Made by a program: the position numbers and the translations under genes. Below, one piece after another: positions 8,556 through 16,082 of a DNA stretch of 64,000 nt. The notes under the pieces are model-generated. The model was not told the DNA's origin. It saw only the letters and a list, made by a program, of their open reading frames with translations, and made no database searches. The stretch comes from Flammeovirgaceae bacterium (lineage in GTDB: Bacteria; Bacteroidota; Bacteroidia; Cytophagales; Cyclobacteriaceae): contig JAJTHV010000105.1 of assembly GCA_021300095.1 (NCBI GenBank), forward strand, positions 1 to 64,000. Reading direction: 5' to 3'. The number at the start of each line of letters is the position of its first letter. The stretch's first letter is position 1.

Positions 8556-10142
8556 TTAATCCCCCGCCAATGCCGGAGTGCTTTTTTCTTGCGCTAACTC
8601 AATCTCTTCGCCATCCGGATTCAAGAATTTGTATTCGGTAATGGCTAAAGAAGAATCTTTGATCAACTCCACCGGGCGCTTGTATTTGAAATACCACTTC
8701 ATGCGCTTGGAGATAAATCCTTTCGTATAGTATGCAAACAAGAAAGGGTGTAATGCCAACACCAATTTTTTCTCGTTTTGGTTTTCGAAGAGATAGCGCA
8801 CATGCTCTTCAATTTTATCGGTCACCAAAATAGAAGCTTCAATCTTGCCACTGCCATTGCAAGTAGGGCACACTTCTTTAGTAGCGATGTTCATTTGCGG
8901 GCGCACACGCTCGCGGGTGATTTGCATCAAACCAAATTTGGAAAGCGGCAGAATAGTGTGCTTCGCCTTATCGCTTTCCATCTCTTCTTTCACTTTGTTG
9001 TAGATGAGCTTCTTATTGTCGATGCCACGCATGTCAATGAAATCCACTACAATGATGCCACCCATATCGCGTAAGCGAAACTGACGCGCCACTTCTTTGG
9101 CGGCTTCGAGGTTTACAGAAAGAGCAGTGGTTTCCTGACTTTCTTCGCGATTGGATTTATTTCCGCTGTTTACGTCAATGACATGCAATGCTTCGGTGTG
9201 CTCAATGATCAGGTAGCCGCCACCTTTCAAACTCACCGTTTGGCCGAAGGCTGATTTGATTTGCTTTTCAACACCAAAGTGCTCGAAAATTTTGGCCTTG
9301 CCGGTGTAGAGTTTTACAATTTTCTCTTTATCAGGAGCGATGTTGTGAATGTAGCTCTTTACTTCATCGTAGATCTTCTTGTCATCTACCATCACGTTGT
9401 CAAACGATTCGTTCAACACATCGCGCAAGATGGAGGATGTTTTACTGAGTTCTCCGATGATTTTATCGCGCGGGTTGCCATCGACCATGCGGGTCATGCC
9501 ATCTTCCCACATTTTCACCAGGCTGCGCATATCTTTGTCGAGCTCGGCTACTTCTTTGCCTTCGGCAACGGTGCGTATGATCACACCAAAATTTTCAGGT
9601 TTGATAGATTGAATGAGGCGCTGCAAACGCTTACGCTCTTCGCTGCTGGCAATCCGTTTTGAAATGCTCACCCCGGATGAGAAGGGTACCAAAACCAGGT
9701 ATCGCCCGGCTAGGGATAACTCGCACGAAAGTCGCGGCCCTTTTGTAGAAATGGGCTCTTTCACCACTTGCACCGGAATGAGTAGATTTTTGGTAAGCTG
9801 CTGGCCTATTTTGCCATGCTTGTCAATATCTTTCTCCAGTTGAAACTTATCCAGTTTCCCACCGGTGATTTTCTTTGAACGAACAAGTTTGGTGAATTTT
9901 TGAAGGGACCCAAACTGCGCACCTAAATCGAGGTAATGAAGAAAGGCATCTTTCTCAAAACCAATATCGATAAATGCAGCGTTGAGACCCGGCACTATTT
10001 TTTTAACAGTGCCTAGGTAAATATCACCAACTACAAACTTGCTTCCGTTGGTTTCTTCATGAAACTCGGCAAGTTGCTTGTCCTTTAAAAGGGCTATGCG
10101 ACATCCGTCCTGAGTAGCACTAATGATTAGTTCGTTACTCAA
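8556..10142 (-). CDS. rng: Ribonuclease G (RNase E/G family)
   Basis: The 528-residue protein has an N-terminal S1 RNA-binding domain (VGDIYLGTVKKIVPGLNAAF, about 38-57) and the RNase E/G catalytic core. The magnesium-binding aspartates sit in VIDVNSGN (near 306) and VVDFIDMRG (near 350), followed by ITRERVRP. A Zn-link motif, CPTCNGSG (near 420), supports dimerisation. The length fits RNase G rather than RNase E, which has a long degradosome tail. It cleaves single-stranded RNA in rRNA maturation and mRNA decay. The gene cluster with the HU and COX24-like genes is one I know from other Bacteroidota. Confidence 0.95.
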   Translation of the reverse strand: MSNELIISATQDGCRIALLKDKQLAEFHEETNGSKFVVGDIYLGTVKKIVPGLNAAFIDIGFEKDAFLHYLDLGAQFGSLQKFTKLVRSKKITGGKLDKFQLEKDIDKHGKIGQQLTKNLLIPVQVVKEPISTKGPRLSCELSLAGRYLVLVPFSSGVSISKRIASSEERKRLQRLIQSIKPENFGVIIRTVAEGKEVAELDKDMRSLVKMWEDGMTRMVDGNPRDKIIGELSKTSSILRDVLNESFDNVMVDDKKIYDEVKSYIHNIAPDKEKIVKLYTGKAKIFEHFGVEKQIKSAFGQTVSLKGGGYLIIEHTEALHVIDVNSGNKSNREESQETTALSVNLEAAKEVARQFRLRDMGGIIVVDFIDMRGIDNKKLIYNKVKEEMESDKAKHTILPLSKFGLMQITRERVRPQMNIATKEVCPTCNGSGKIEASILVTDKIEEHVRYLFENQNEKKLVLALHPFLFAYYTKGFISKRMKWYFKYKRPVELIKDSSLAITEYKFLNPDGEEIELAQEKSTPALAGD

Positions 10143-10246
10143 AACTTAAAAAATTGGATGTTGAAAATAATAGGACTACTTCTGTTGAAAGAGCGCTGAA
10201 ACAATGCAACGCCCTTTGAATAAGAGGGGCACCAGGCCCCTGCTTA

Positions 10247-10336
10247 CTATTTCTTCTTATGACGGTTTTTTCTCAAACGCTTTTTACGTTTGTGAGTAGC
10301 CATTTTGTGCTTCTTTCTTTTCTTACCACTTGGCAT
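10247..10336 (-). CDS. 29-aa COX24/AURKAIP1-like ribosomal peptide
   Basis: A 29-codon frame encodes a peptide beginning MPSGKKRKKHKMATHKRKKR and ending in RHKKK. Nearly two thirds of its residues are Lys, Arg or His. This is the conserved Bacteroidota mini-protein with the COX24_C/AURKAIP1 domain (mitochondrial mS38 / bacterial bS22-like), thought to be part of or bound to the small ribosomal subunit. It lies between rng and the TPR gene on the same strand. The identity is recognised from the almost invariant MPSGKKRK start. It is short enough that automatic gene calling often misses it. Confidence 0.85.
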   Translation of the reverse strand: MPSGKKRKKHKMATHKRKKRLRKNRHKKK

Positions 10337-10415
10337 AATGCTTTTTGGTTTAGGCTCATCGTTCTACTTTGTGTAGAATCTCTCTTTGGGAGAGTGACGA
10401 GCGATGGTTTAACAT

Positions 10416-11246
10416 TTATTTTACTTTTAACTCTTGCAGATAAGAATCTGCAGTGGATTGTACTGCGGGATCATTATCTAACTTTTTTACTTTTTCAAAT
10501 TGGGCTTTCGCCTTTTCATTCTTTCCTGCATTCATATAAGCTACGCCTAACAATAGCTGACCTTGCACATGATTGGGGTTTACTTCAATCAAATCATTCA
10601 GCCTTTCGATGGCCCGGTCGTATTGCCCCGACTGCATGGAGAGCATACCCAAATTATAAAGCGCGAACTCATTTTTGGGATCCTCGGATAACACATCACG
10701 AATTTTCTGAATTCCTTGCATGGGAGATGAACTCAGGTACGTCATGGCCATTTTTATCCTTGCTTCGTAGTTTTTTGGATTGCCTTCAATGGCTTTCCCT
10801 AAAAATTCCTGCGCTTTCAATGCCATGGCTTGTTGCTTTTCGGCACCCATCGCGAAGGTGTAGGCTTCGTAAAAACTATTGCCTGCCTTCAGGAAACTTT
10901 CGCTTGTTTTAAAGAACGTTGCTGATTGCTCGGCATACCAGGCAGCACTGTCAAATTGACCCGCTTGCGTGTATAGGCTTCGCAAAGAGTCGGCAAAGAT
11001 AGCATTTTTTTGATTCGTTGAACCCTGTAAGTATTGGGTTCTCAAGCTTTTGATGGCGTTGCTTAAAGCAACAGGTACATCGCTGTGACCTTTGGATGGG
11101 ATGGTTTTGCCCGCTTTGACAGAATCGGTAGCCGCTAATTGGTTTTCATTTTCTACCACCGCTTTGGGTAGCATAAAAATGAGCCAGATAATAAGGGCAC
11201 TGACTATAATAAGAATGAGGCGAGTCTTCAGCATAAGTGGTGGCAA
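10416..11246 (-). CDS. Membrane-anchored TPR protein
   Basis: The 276-residue protein has one N-terminal transmembrane helix (LILIIVSALIIWLIFMLP, about 9-26), an alanine-rich linker and a C-terminal domain of at least three tetratricopeptide repeats, for example NEFALYNLGMLSMQSGQYDR followed by AIERLNDLIEVNP and QGQLLLGVAYMNAGKNEKAK. The TPR part should lie in the periplasm and act in protein-protein contacts. It sits between the HU gene (36 bases upstream) and the COX24-like peptide, so the HU-TPR-peptide-rng run may be one transcript. The partner is unknown. Confidence 0.85.
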   Translation of the reverse strand: MPPLMLKTRLILIIVSALIIWLIFMLPKAVVENENQLAATDSVKAGKTIPSKGHSDVPVALSNAIKSLRTQYLQGSTNQKNAIFADSLRSLYTQAGQFDSAAWYAEQSATFFKTSESFLKAGNSFYEAYTFAMGAEKQQAMALKAQEFLGKAIEGNPKNYEARIKMAMTYLSSSPMQGIQKIRDVLSEDPKNEFALYNLGMLSMQSGQYDRAIERLNDLIEVNPNHVQGQLLLGVAYMNAGKNEKAKAQFEKVKKLDNDPAVQSTADSYLQELKVK

Positions 11247-11282
11247 GATGCCCGCTTACCAAAGCAAGCGGCACCCAAAAAA

Positions 11283-11627
11283 TTAACCATTTTCTTCCAT
11301 CTCGTTGGTATCGTCATGCGCCATGCTCTCAGCCATCTGCTTTACTTTATCGCTATTCTTGATTTTGTTCACAAAAATTTTGGCGGGCTTAAAGCTGGGG
11401 ATGTAATGCTCATCGATTACAATAGCTGTATTGCGTGAAATATTGCGTGCAATTTTTTTCTTTCTCTTTTTATTGATGAAGCTGCCAAATCCACGCACAT
11501 AAATATTATGACCGGAGGCCATGTTGTTCTTTACAATATTAAAGAACGCTTCAACAGAAGCTGATACATCAGCTTTATCGATTCCGGTTTTATCAGCAAT
11601 TTGATTGATTACGTCAGCTTTCGTCAC
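11283..11627 (-). CDS. HU/IHF family DNA-binding protein
   Basis: The 114-residue protein has the HU/IHF fold: the helical N-terminus MTKADVINQIADKTGIDKAD, the conserved GFGSF at about 47-51, and the DNA-bending beta arm with KKRKKKIARN followed by IDEHYIPSFKPAK. It extends about 20 acidic residues beyond a standard 90-residue HU (ending in DDTNEMEENG), as is common in Bacteroidota. It bends and compacts DNA as a dimer. The arm has IPSFKPAK where IHF and HU have IPA-F-P-K. It is the first gene of a minus-strand run and diverges from mutY across about 250 bases. Confidence 0.93.
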   Translation of the reverse strand: MTKADVINQIADKTGIDKADVSASVEAFFNIVKNNMASGHNIYVRGFGSFINKKRKKKIARNISRNTAIVIDEHYIPSFKPAKIFVNKIKNSDKVKQMAESMAHDDTNEMEENG

Positions 11628-11875
11628 AAGAGTAGAGTTTTAGTTCTAAATTTTTTGGGATGGCAAATTTATAAGCAGTTCGTTCAATTCCAAAATTAAT
11701 TTACTGACTATCAACAATGTGAACACTTAAAACACGCCAAAGAGTTGATTGATTTGGTTGAAAGCGGTTTTTTTTGGTTTTAAAATTATTGTGCACTTCT
11801 TTACCGGTTGTGAACCACAATCTTGTTCAGCATGCGCGCAGAAGGCCATTTCTTGGTTTACTTTGTTATTAAACT

Positions 11876-12937
11876 ATGATTCAACCTTCGGCTTTCGCGC
11901 AAAAAATAATTGGCTGGTATATGGACCACAAACGACCATTGCCTTGGCGCGAAACAACTGACCCTTATAAAATTTGGCTTTCGGAGATTATTTTGCAACA
12001 AACCCGTGTGGCGCAGGGCCTTCCTTACTACGAACGATTTGTTAAAACCTATCCGACCGTAGAAGCATTGGCGGCAGCACCTCAGCAAAATGTGCTGCGG
12101 TTGTGGCAAGGGCTGGGTTATTATTCGCGCGCACGCAATTTGCATACCTGTGCAAAACAGATTGTTGAAATGTATCGAGCGTCTTTTCCAACCAGCTTTA
12201 ACGAACTACAAAAATTACCGGGGGTAGGCCCCTACACAGCTGCAGCCATTGCATCGATTGCTTTCAAAGAATCGGTAGCAGTGGTAGATGGCAATGTATA
12301 TCGGGTGTTAGCGCGAGTATTTGGCATTGAAACGGATACCGCCAGCACAGAAGGTAAAAAATATTTTTTTGAAAAGGCCAACCAATTAGTGCCGGCAAAA
12401 GATCCTGACTTATTTAATCAGGCCATGATGGAGTTTGGTGCGCTGCATTGCTTGCCGCAAAATCCTAAATGCGATGACTGTATTTTTTCTAGCATGTGCA
12501 TAGCTCGAAAACACGAGTTACAAAACGTGCTGCCCGTCAAATCAAAAAAAACAAAAATCAAGAAGCGGTATTTCTACTACTTCGACATCCGGTTTAAGAA
12601 CAAGCGGTTGATGAAGCAGCGAACCGCTAAAGACATTTGGCAAGGCTTGTATGATTTTTATCTGATTGAAAAAAAGAGAGCTGTAAAATCGACTGATCTC
12701 CTGCTGGAAGAAAAGAGTACCGTGTCAGCTCATTTGCCGGCTAAACTGCCTCCCGCTATCAAACATTTACTTTCCCATCAGCAGTTGTTTATTCATCTCA
12801 TGGCCGTCAACTTAAAATCCGAAAAAGAATTTTTACGTGCTGCAAGGCAGCTTGGACTGCAGATTTTTTCGAAAAAACACGTGGAGCAAATTCCAAAACC
12901 GATTGTGATAGAGAAATATTTCAAGAGTACTGAATGA
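11876..12937 (+). CDS. mutY: A/G-specific adenine DNA glycosylase MutY
   Basis: The 353-residue protein removes adenine mispaired with 8-oxoguanine. It shows the HhH motif LPGVGPYTAAAIASIAF (about 111-127), the catalytic Asp in VDGNVYRVLARVFGI (about 137-151), the catalytic Glu near EIILQQTRV (about 37-45) and a [4Fe-4S] cluster loop with four cysteines, CLPQNPKCDDCIFSSMC (near 197-213). A C-terminal NUDIX-like 8-oxoG recognition domain follows. The start ATG at 11876 gives the usual N-terminus. Order mutY-ssb-gldE-gldD is conserved in gliding Bacteroidota. A divergent 250-base region separates it from the HU gene. Confidence 0.97.
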   Translation: MIQPSAFAQKIIGWYMDHKRPLPWRETTDPYKIWLSEIILQQTRVAQGLPYYERFVKTYPTVEALAAAPQQNVLRLWQGLGYYSRARNLHTCAKQIVEMYRASFPTSFNELQKLPGVGPYTAAAIASIAFKESVAVVDGNVYRVLARVFGIETDTASTEGKKYFFEKANQLVPAKDPDLFNQAMMEFGALHCLPQNPKCDDCIFSSMCIARKHELQNVLPVKSKKTKIKKRYFYYFDIRFKNKRLMKQRTAKDIWQGLYDFYLIEKKRAVKSTDLLLEEKSTVSAHLPAKLPPAIKHLLSHQQLFIHLMAVNLKSEKEFLRAARQLGLQIFSKKHVEQIPKPIVIEKYFKSTE

Positions 12938-13041
12938 ACAGCAAAAGAAACGATCGGAAAACGGAATAACCCCTCAAAAATCAAGGAATAGCGCTAAAAT
13001 CTGCCCTTTCAATTATACGCACTCCTTCCCTGAATTTTTGG

Positions 13042-13066
13042 TATTTTTGCAATCCAACTAAAGGAG
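13042..13066 (+). promoter_or_regulatory. Candidate ssb promoter -7 box and strong ribosome binding site
   Basis: A TATTTTTG at 13042-13049 matches the Bacteroidota -7 consensus TAnnTTTG, 26 bases before the ssb start codon. No good TTG -33 element is placed at the expected 19-21 bases upstream. An AAAGGAG follows at about 13060-13066, a clear Shine-Dalgarno site, which is uncommon in this phylum. Confidence 0.45.
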
Positions 13067-13075
13067 AACATAATT

Positions 13076-13516
13076 ATGTCAGGTGTAAACAAAGTGATAC
13101 TCGTAGGTAGATTAGGAAAAGAACCGGAAGTACGAAATCTGGAAAATGGGGCTACCGTAGCCAATTTTACCATGGCAACTAGCGAAACATATAAAGACAA
13201 AACGACAGGCGAGCGCAAAGAAATCACCGAATGGCACAACGTAGTGTTATGGCGCGGCCTAGCCGATATTGCTGCTAAGTATTTGCACAAAGGCGATCAG
13301 GTTTATATTGAAGGAAAGTTGCGTACACGCAGTTGGGAAAAAGAAGGGGTTACTCGCTATACCACCGAAATTGTTGGTGATAACATGACCATGCTGAGCA
13401 GCAAGCCCGGTGGAGGCAATAATTCCGAAAGATCTACAACTTCATCACCGGCAAGTCAGGCGGCCCCGAGTGATTTTGGTGCTGCTCCACATGCCACAGA
13501 TGATCTGCCCTTTTAG
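13076..13516 (+). CDS. ssb: Single-stranded DNA-binding protein
   Basis: The 146-residue protein has an OB fold (about 1-108) beginning [20 protein letters not shown] with [19 protein letters not shown] and [15 protein letters not shown], the standard SSB core strands. A low-complexity Ser/Pro/Ala linker then leads to the acidic tip DDLPF, which docks SSB partners such as RecG, RecO and PriA. It binds single-stranded DNA as a tetramer during replication and repair. Retrons make single-stranded DNA, so SSB is a potential contact of the msDNA further along the window; that link is only a thought. It has a clear AAAGGAG ribosome binding site. Confidence 0.97.
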   Translation: MSGVNKVILVGRLGKEPEVRNLENGATVANFTMATSETYKDKTTGERKEITEWHNVVLWRGLADIAAKYLHKGDQVYIEGKLRTRSWEKEGVTRYTTEIVGDNMTMLSSKPGGGNNSERSTTSSPASQAAPSDFGAAPHATDDLPF

Positions 13517-13538
13517 ATCCGCATTAACACTCTAAAAA

Positions 13539-14888
13539 TTGGAAACAGATAGTTTGTTCATGTCGTTGGGATTTGTTTTTTCGGAAATACATTTCGAAAT
13601 CAATTACTTCTATACCATTAGTTTTTTAGCAATTGCCGTTCTGCTTTTTATGTCGGCTATGATTTCGGCATCCGAAGTGGCCTTCTTTTCATTAAAAGCA
13701 GATGATTTTGAGCGCTGCCGCGAATCAGACGATCCGGCTGATAAGAATATCGTGCAATTACTCAAGAAGCCGCGCCTATTACTAGCCACTATTCTCATCA
13801 TGAATAATTTTGTGAATGTAGGCGTTGTTACCATCTCCACTTTTTTAATGTGGGAAATGGCCGGCACACGTAAGCCCACCGAAACCGTTGTGGGTTTAGT
13901 AACATTTGGTGCTACGTTTGCCATTACGTTCTTTGGCGAAATCATTCCGAAAGTATATGCCACCCGCCACAACTGGACGTTTGCCAGACGCATGGGTGGC
14001 ACGTGGTTAATGCTCGAAAAAGTTTGGCACTTGATATCCTATTTGTTACTGAGCATGAGTAATGTGATCGAGCGCAGAATTGAAAAGAAGGGCTACAGCA
14101 CCACGGTGGATGAATTGAATCAGGCGCTCGACTTGACTACTGAAAACAATGAAACAACGGCCGAAGAAAAAGACATTCTTAAAAGCATTGTAAACTTTGG
14201 CACGTTGGCCGTGAAGCGGGTAATGAAGTCGCGCATGGATATTTCTGCCGTTGATGTGGATCTGAATTTTAAAGAATTAATGGAGCAAGTGAATAAATCA
14301 GGCTTCTCACGTATTCCGGTCTACAAAGAAACACTCGATCATATCGAGGGAATTCTATACATCAAAGACTTGCTGCCCTACTTGGAAGAAAGCGAGAATT
14401 TCAAATGGCAAAAGCTTCTTCGCCCAGGTTATTTTGTACCTGAAACAAAAAAACTCGACTCGCTCCTGAAAGATTTTCAAAGCAAGCGCGTGCATATGGC
14501 GGTGGTGGTCGATGAATACGGAGGCACTTCCGGCTTGGTAACATTGGAAGATTTAATAGAAGAGATTATTGGCGAAATAAACGATGAGTTTGACGAAGTC
14601 AATTTGGGCTACCAAAAAATTGATGATCGCACGTTTGTGGTTGAAGGAAAAACATTGGTGCACGACATGTGCAAAGCTCTGGAAGTGGAGGCTACTATTT
14701 TTGATGATGTGAAAGGAGAGAGCGAATCAGTGGGTGGTTTGATTTTAGAATTACATGGGTCATTGCCCAAAGTAGGCGAGCAGATTCGATTTGATCGTTT
14801 TACTTTTACTATCCTAACGGCCGATCAAAAGAAAATTAATCGCGTGCGCGTAAACATGGCAGATGAAAGTGAAAAAGACGAAGATTAA
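13539..14888 (+). CDS. gldE: Gliding motility-associated protein GldE (CNNM + CBS)
   Basis: The 449-residue membrane protein has a DUF21/CNNM transmembrane domain of four helices at about 25-200, including FLAIAVLLFMSAMISASEVA, then a CBS pair at about 210-330 (VMKSRMDISAVD, VVVDEYGGTSGLVTLEDLIE) and a CorC/HlyC domain at the C-terminus. These are the hallmarks of GldE, which is linked with GldD to the gliding and type IX secretion machinery. The start is TTG at 13539; the nearest ATG at 13560 would drop seven residues, so either is possible. Its end overlaps gldD by 26 bases, so the two are translationally coupled. Confidence 0.92.
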   Translation: METDSLFMSLGFVFSEIHFEINYFYTISFLAIAVLLFMSAMISASEVAFFSLKADDFERCRESDDPADKNIVQLLKKPRLLLATILIMNNFVNVGVVTISTFLMWEMAGTRKPTETVVGLVTFGATFAITFFGEIIPKVYATRHNWTFARRMGGTWLMLEKVWHLISYLLLSMSNVIERRIEKKGYSTTVDELNQALDLTTENNETTAEEKDILKSIVNFGTLAVKRVMKSRMDISAVDVDLNFKELMEQVNKSGFSRIPVYKETLDHIEGILYIKDLLPYLEESENFKWQKLLRPGYFVPETKKLDSLLKDFQSKRVHMAVVVDEYGGTSGLVTLEDLIEEIIGEINDEFDEVNLGYQKIDDRTFVVEGKTLVHDMCKALEVEATIFDDVKGESESVGGLILELHGSLPKVGEQIRFDRFTFTILTADQKKINRVRVNMADESEKDED

Positions 14889-15486
14889 GAATATTTGTTT
14901 TGTGCTGCTGCTCCCCGCGATGGGTTTGTTTGTGACGAGTTGCACCACCAACTATCAACCGAAGCCCAAGGGATATAATCGCCTGATATTGCCGGAAGCA
15001 AAATACCAATCCTTGCCGGATAGCCTGCCATATCGATTTGAATATTCTACTTCAGCTAAGCTCATGCGCGATACTTCGTGGATTAGTGAAAAGCATTGGG
15101 TAGAAATTTATTACCCCACGTTAAAAGCCAACATCCACATTACATACAAGCAATTGCTGAACAAAGAAGAGCTACTGAAAGAATTCTTAGACGATGCCTA
15201 CAACCTCACCAGCAAGCAGCAAATCAAAGCGTATGGCATTGACGAAGTGAAGATGGTAACACCACTTGGAAAAACGGCTCTTATCGCAGAGATCAGTGGC
15301 GAAGTGCCCAGTCAGTTTCAATTCACTATGACCGATTCTTCGAAAAACTTTTTGCGTGGAGCGTTGTATTTCAATGCCAAAGTGCACAATGACTCCCTTG
15401 CTCCGGCCATCGACTTCATGAAAAAGGAAGTGATGCACCTGATCAATACGCTGGAGTGGAGGAAGAGTAATTCGGTGATTCGGTAA
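14863..15486 (+). CDS. gldD: Gliding motility lipoprotein GldD
   Basis: The 207-residue lipoprotein has a basic N-terminus, a hydrophobic stretch and a lipobox ending in LFVTSC (Cys near 28). The mature part has the GldD pattern PKPKGYNRLILPEAKYQ followed by LPYRFEYS. GldD is required for gliding and type IX secretion in Flavobacterium johnsoniae and sits in the envelope. The gene overlaps gldE by 26 bases. Its last codons (encoding NSVIR) lie inside an AT-rich repeat (15469 onward), so the C-terminal tip may have been changed by that repeat. Confidence 0.92.
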   Translation: MKVKKTKIKNICFVLLLPAMGLFVTSCTTNYQPKPKGYNRLILPEAKYQSLPDSLPYRFEYSTSAKLMRDTSWISEKHWVEIYYPTLKANIHITYKQLLNKEELLKEFLDDAYNLTSKQQIKAYGIDEVKMVTPLGKTALIAEISGEVPSQFQFTMTDSSKNFLRGALYFNAKVHNDSLAPAIDFMKKEVMHLINTLEWRKSNSVIR

Positions 15487-15530
15487 TTCGATGATTAGCT
15501 AATTTGAAAATTCGGTGATTTGAAAATCCT
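15469..15530. repeat. Short AT-rich direct repeats between gldD and a toxin-antitoxin pair
   Basis: The 12-mer AATTCGGTGATT occurs exactly at 15469-15480 and 15509-15520, with further degenerate copies between (TAATTCG, GATGATTAGCTAATTTG) and GATTTGAAAAT after it. The repeat includes the gldD stop codon. It looks like a degenerate intergenic repeat and marks the left edge of the toxin-antitoxin pair. I saw no matching copy on the right side. Confidence 0.6.
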
Positions 15531-15565
15531 CAATTATTACTAGTAGTTTTTTGTAAATTTGATAG

Positions 15566-15757
15566 ATGGCAGCGATCACGAAGGAAAAATTGATAGAAAC
15601 GATTAAGGATCTTCCTGAAACCTTTTCATTAGAAGATCTTTTCGAGCGACTGATTTTTTTGCAAAAAATTGAGTCTGGAATAGAGCAGTCAAAATCCGAT
15701 CAGGTTCTTTCAACAGCAGATGCCCGGGCGAAACTTAGTCAATGGCTACTGAAGTAA
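15566..15757 (+). CDS. Type II antitoxin-like protein
   Basis: The 63-residue protein starts MAAITKEKLIETIKDLPETF and consists of two predicted helices plus a C-terminal DARAKLSQWLLK segment. The pattern is that of short antitoxins encoded directly before ParE/RelE toxins in Bacteroidota. The last 16 bases overlap the toxin start, so the pair is translationally coupled. The C-terminal segment is the expected toxin-wrapping part. No clear DNA-binding fold can be named from the sequence. The assignment depends mainly on the overlap with an evident ParE-like toxin. Confidence 0.7.
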   Translation: MAAITKEKLIETIKDLPETFSLEDLFERLIFLQKIESGIEQSKSDQVLSTADARAKLSQWLLK

Positions 15758-16050
15758 AATGGACACCTCAATCGCTGGAGGACATCGATAACATTGCCAG
15801 TTTTATTGCCAAAGATTCTCTTTACTATGCTAAAGTTCAAACGGAGAGATTCTTCGAACGGGTTAAAGTTTTAGAACAATACCCGGAGTTCGGTTCAATC
15901 GTTCCTGAATTAGCCATTTCTACTATTCGACAAGTAAATGAAGGAAGATATCGAATTATTTATCGAATCGTTACCCCTCAACGAATTGATATTTTAACAG
16001 TCCATCACAAAAGCAGATTGTTGACGAGTAACCCACTTTTTAGTGAATAA
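15742..16050 (+). CDS. RelE/ParE superfamily toxin
   Basis: The 102-residue protein has the RelE/ParE fold: VKWTPQSLEDIDNIASFIAK at the N-terminus, a central helix ending FFERVKVLEQYPEFGSIVP, and the strand pair EGRYRIIYRIV and RIDILTVHHKSRL. The YRIIYRI and HHKSR pattern is typical of ParE-like members, which usually poison DNA gyrase, while RelE-like relatives cut mRNA; which applies here cannot be read directly. The antitoxin gene overlaps it upstream. The pair is inserted between gldD and recG and is a likely recent acquisition. Confidence 0.85.
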   Translation: MATEVKWTPQSLEDIDNIASFIAKDSLYYAKVQTERFFERVKVLEQYPEFGSIVPELAISTIRQVNEGRYRIIYRIVTPQRIDILTVHHKSRLLTSNPLFSE

Positions 16051-16082
16051 CAATATCTTAATTTGCACACAGCCAAATTAAA

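Noticed and set aside
10259-10912. 217-codon plus-strand frame over the COX24-like peptide and TPR gene
   Set aside because: Antisense to two well supported minus-strand genes; the translation has no recognisable domain.
15566-16050. Possible prophage or larger defence island around the toxin-antitoxin pair
   Set aside because: The flanking genes gldD and recG belong to the conserved chromosomal core, with no integrase or phage gene nearby.
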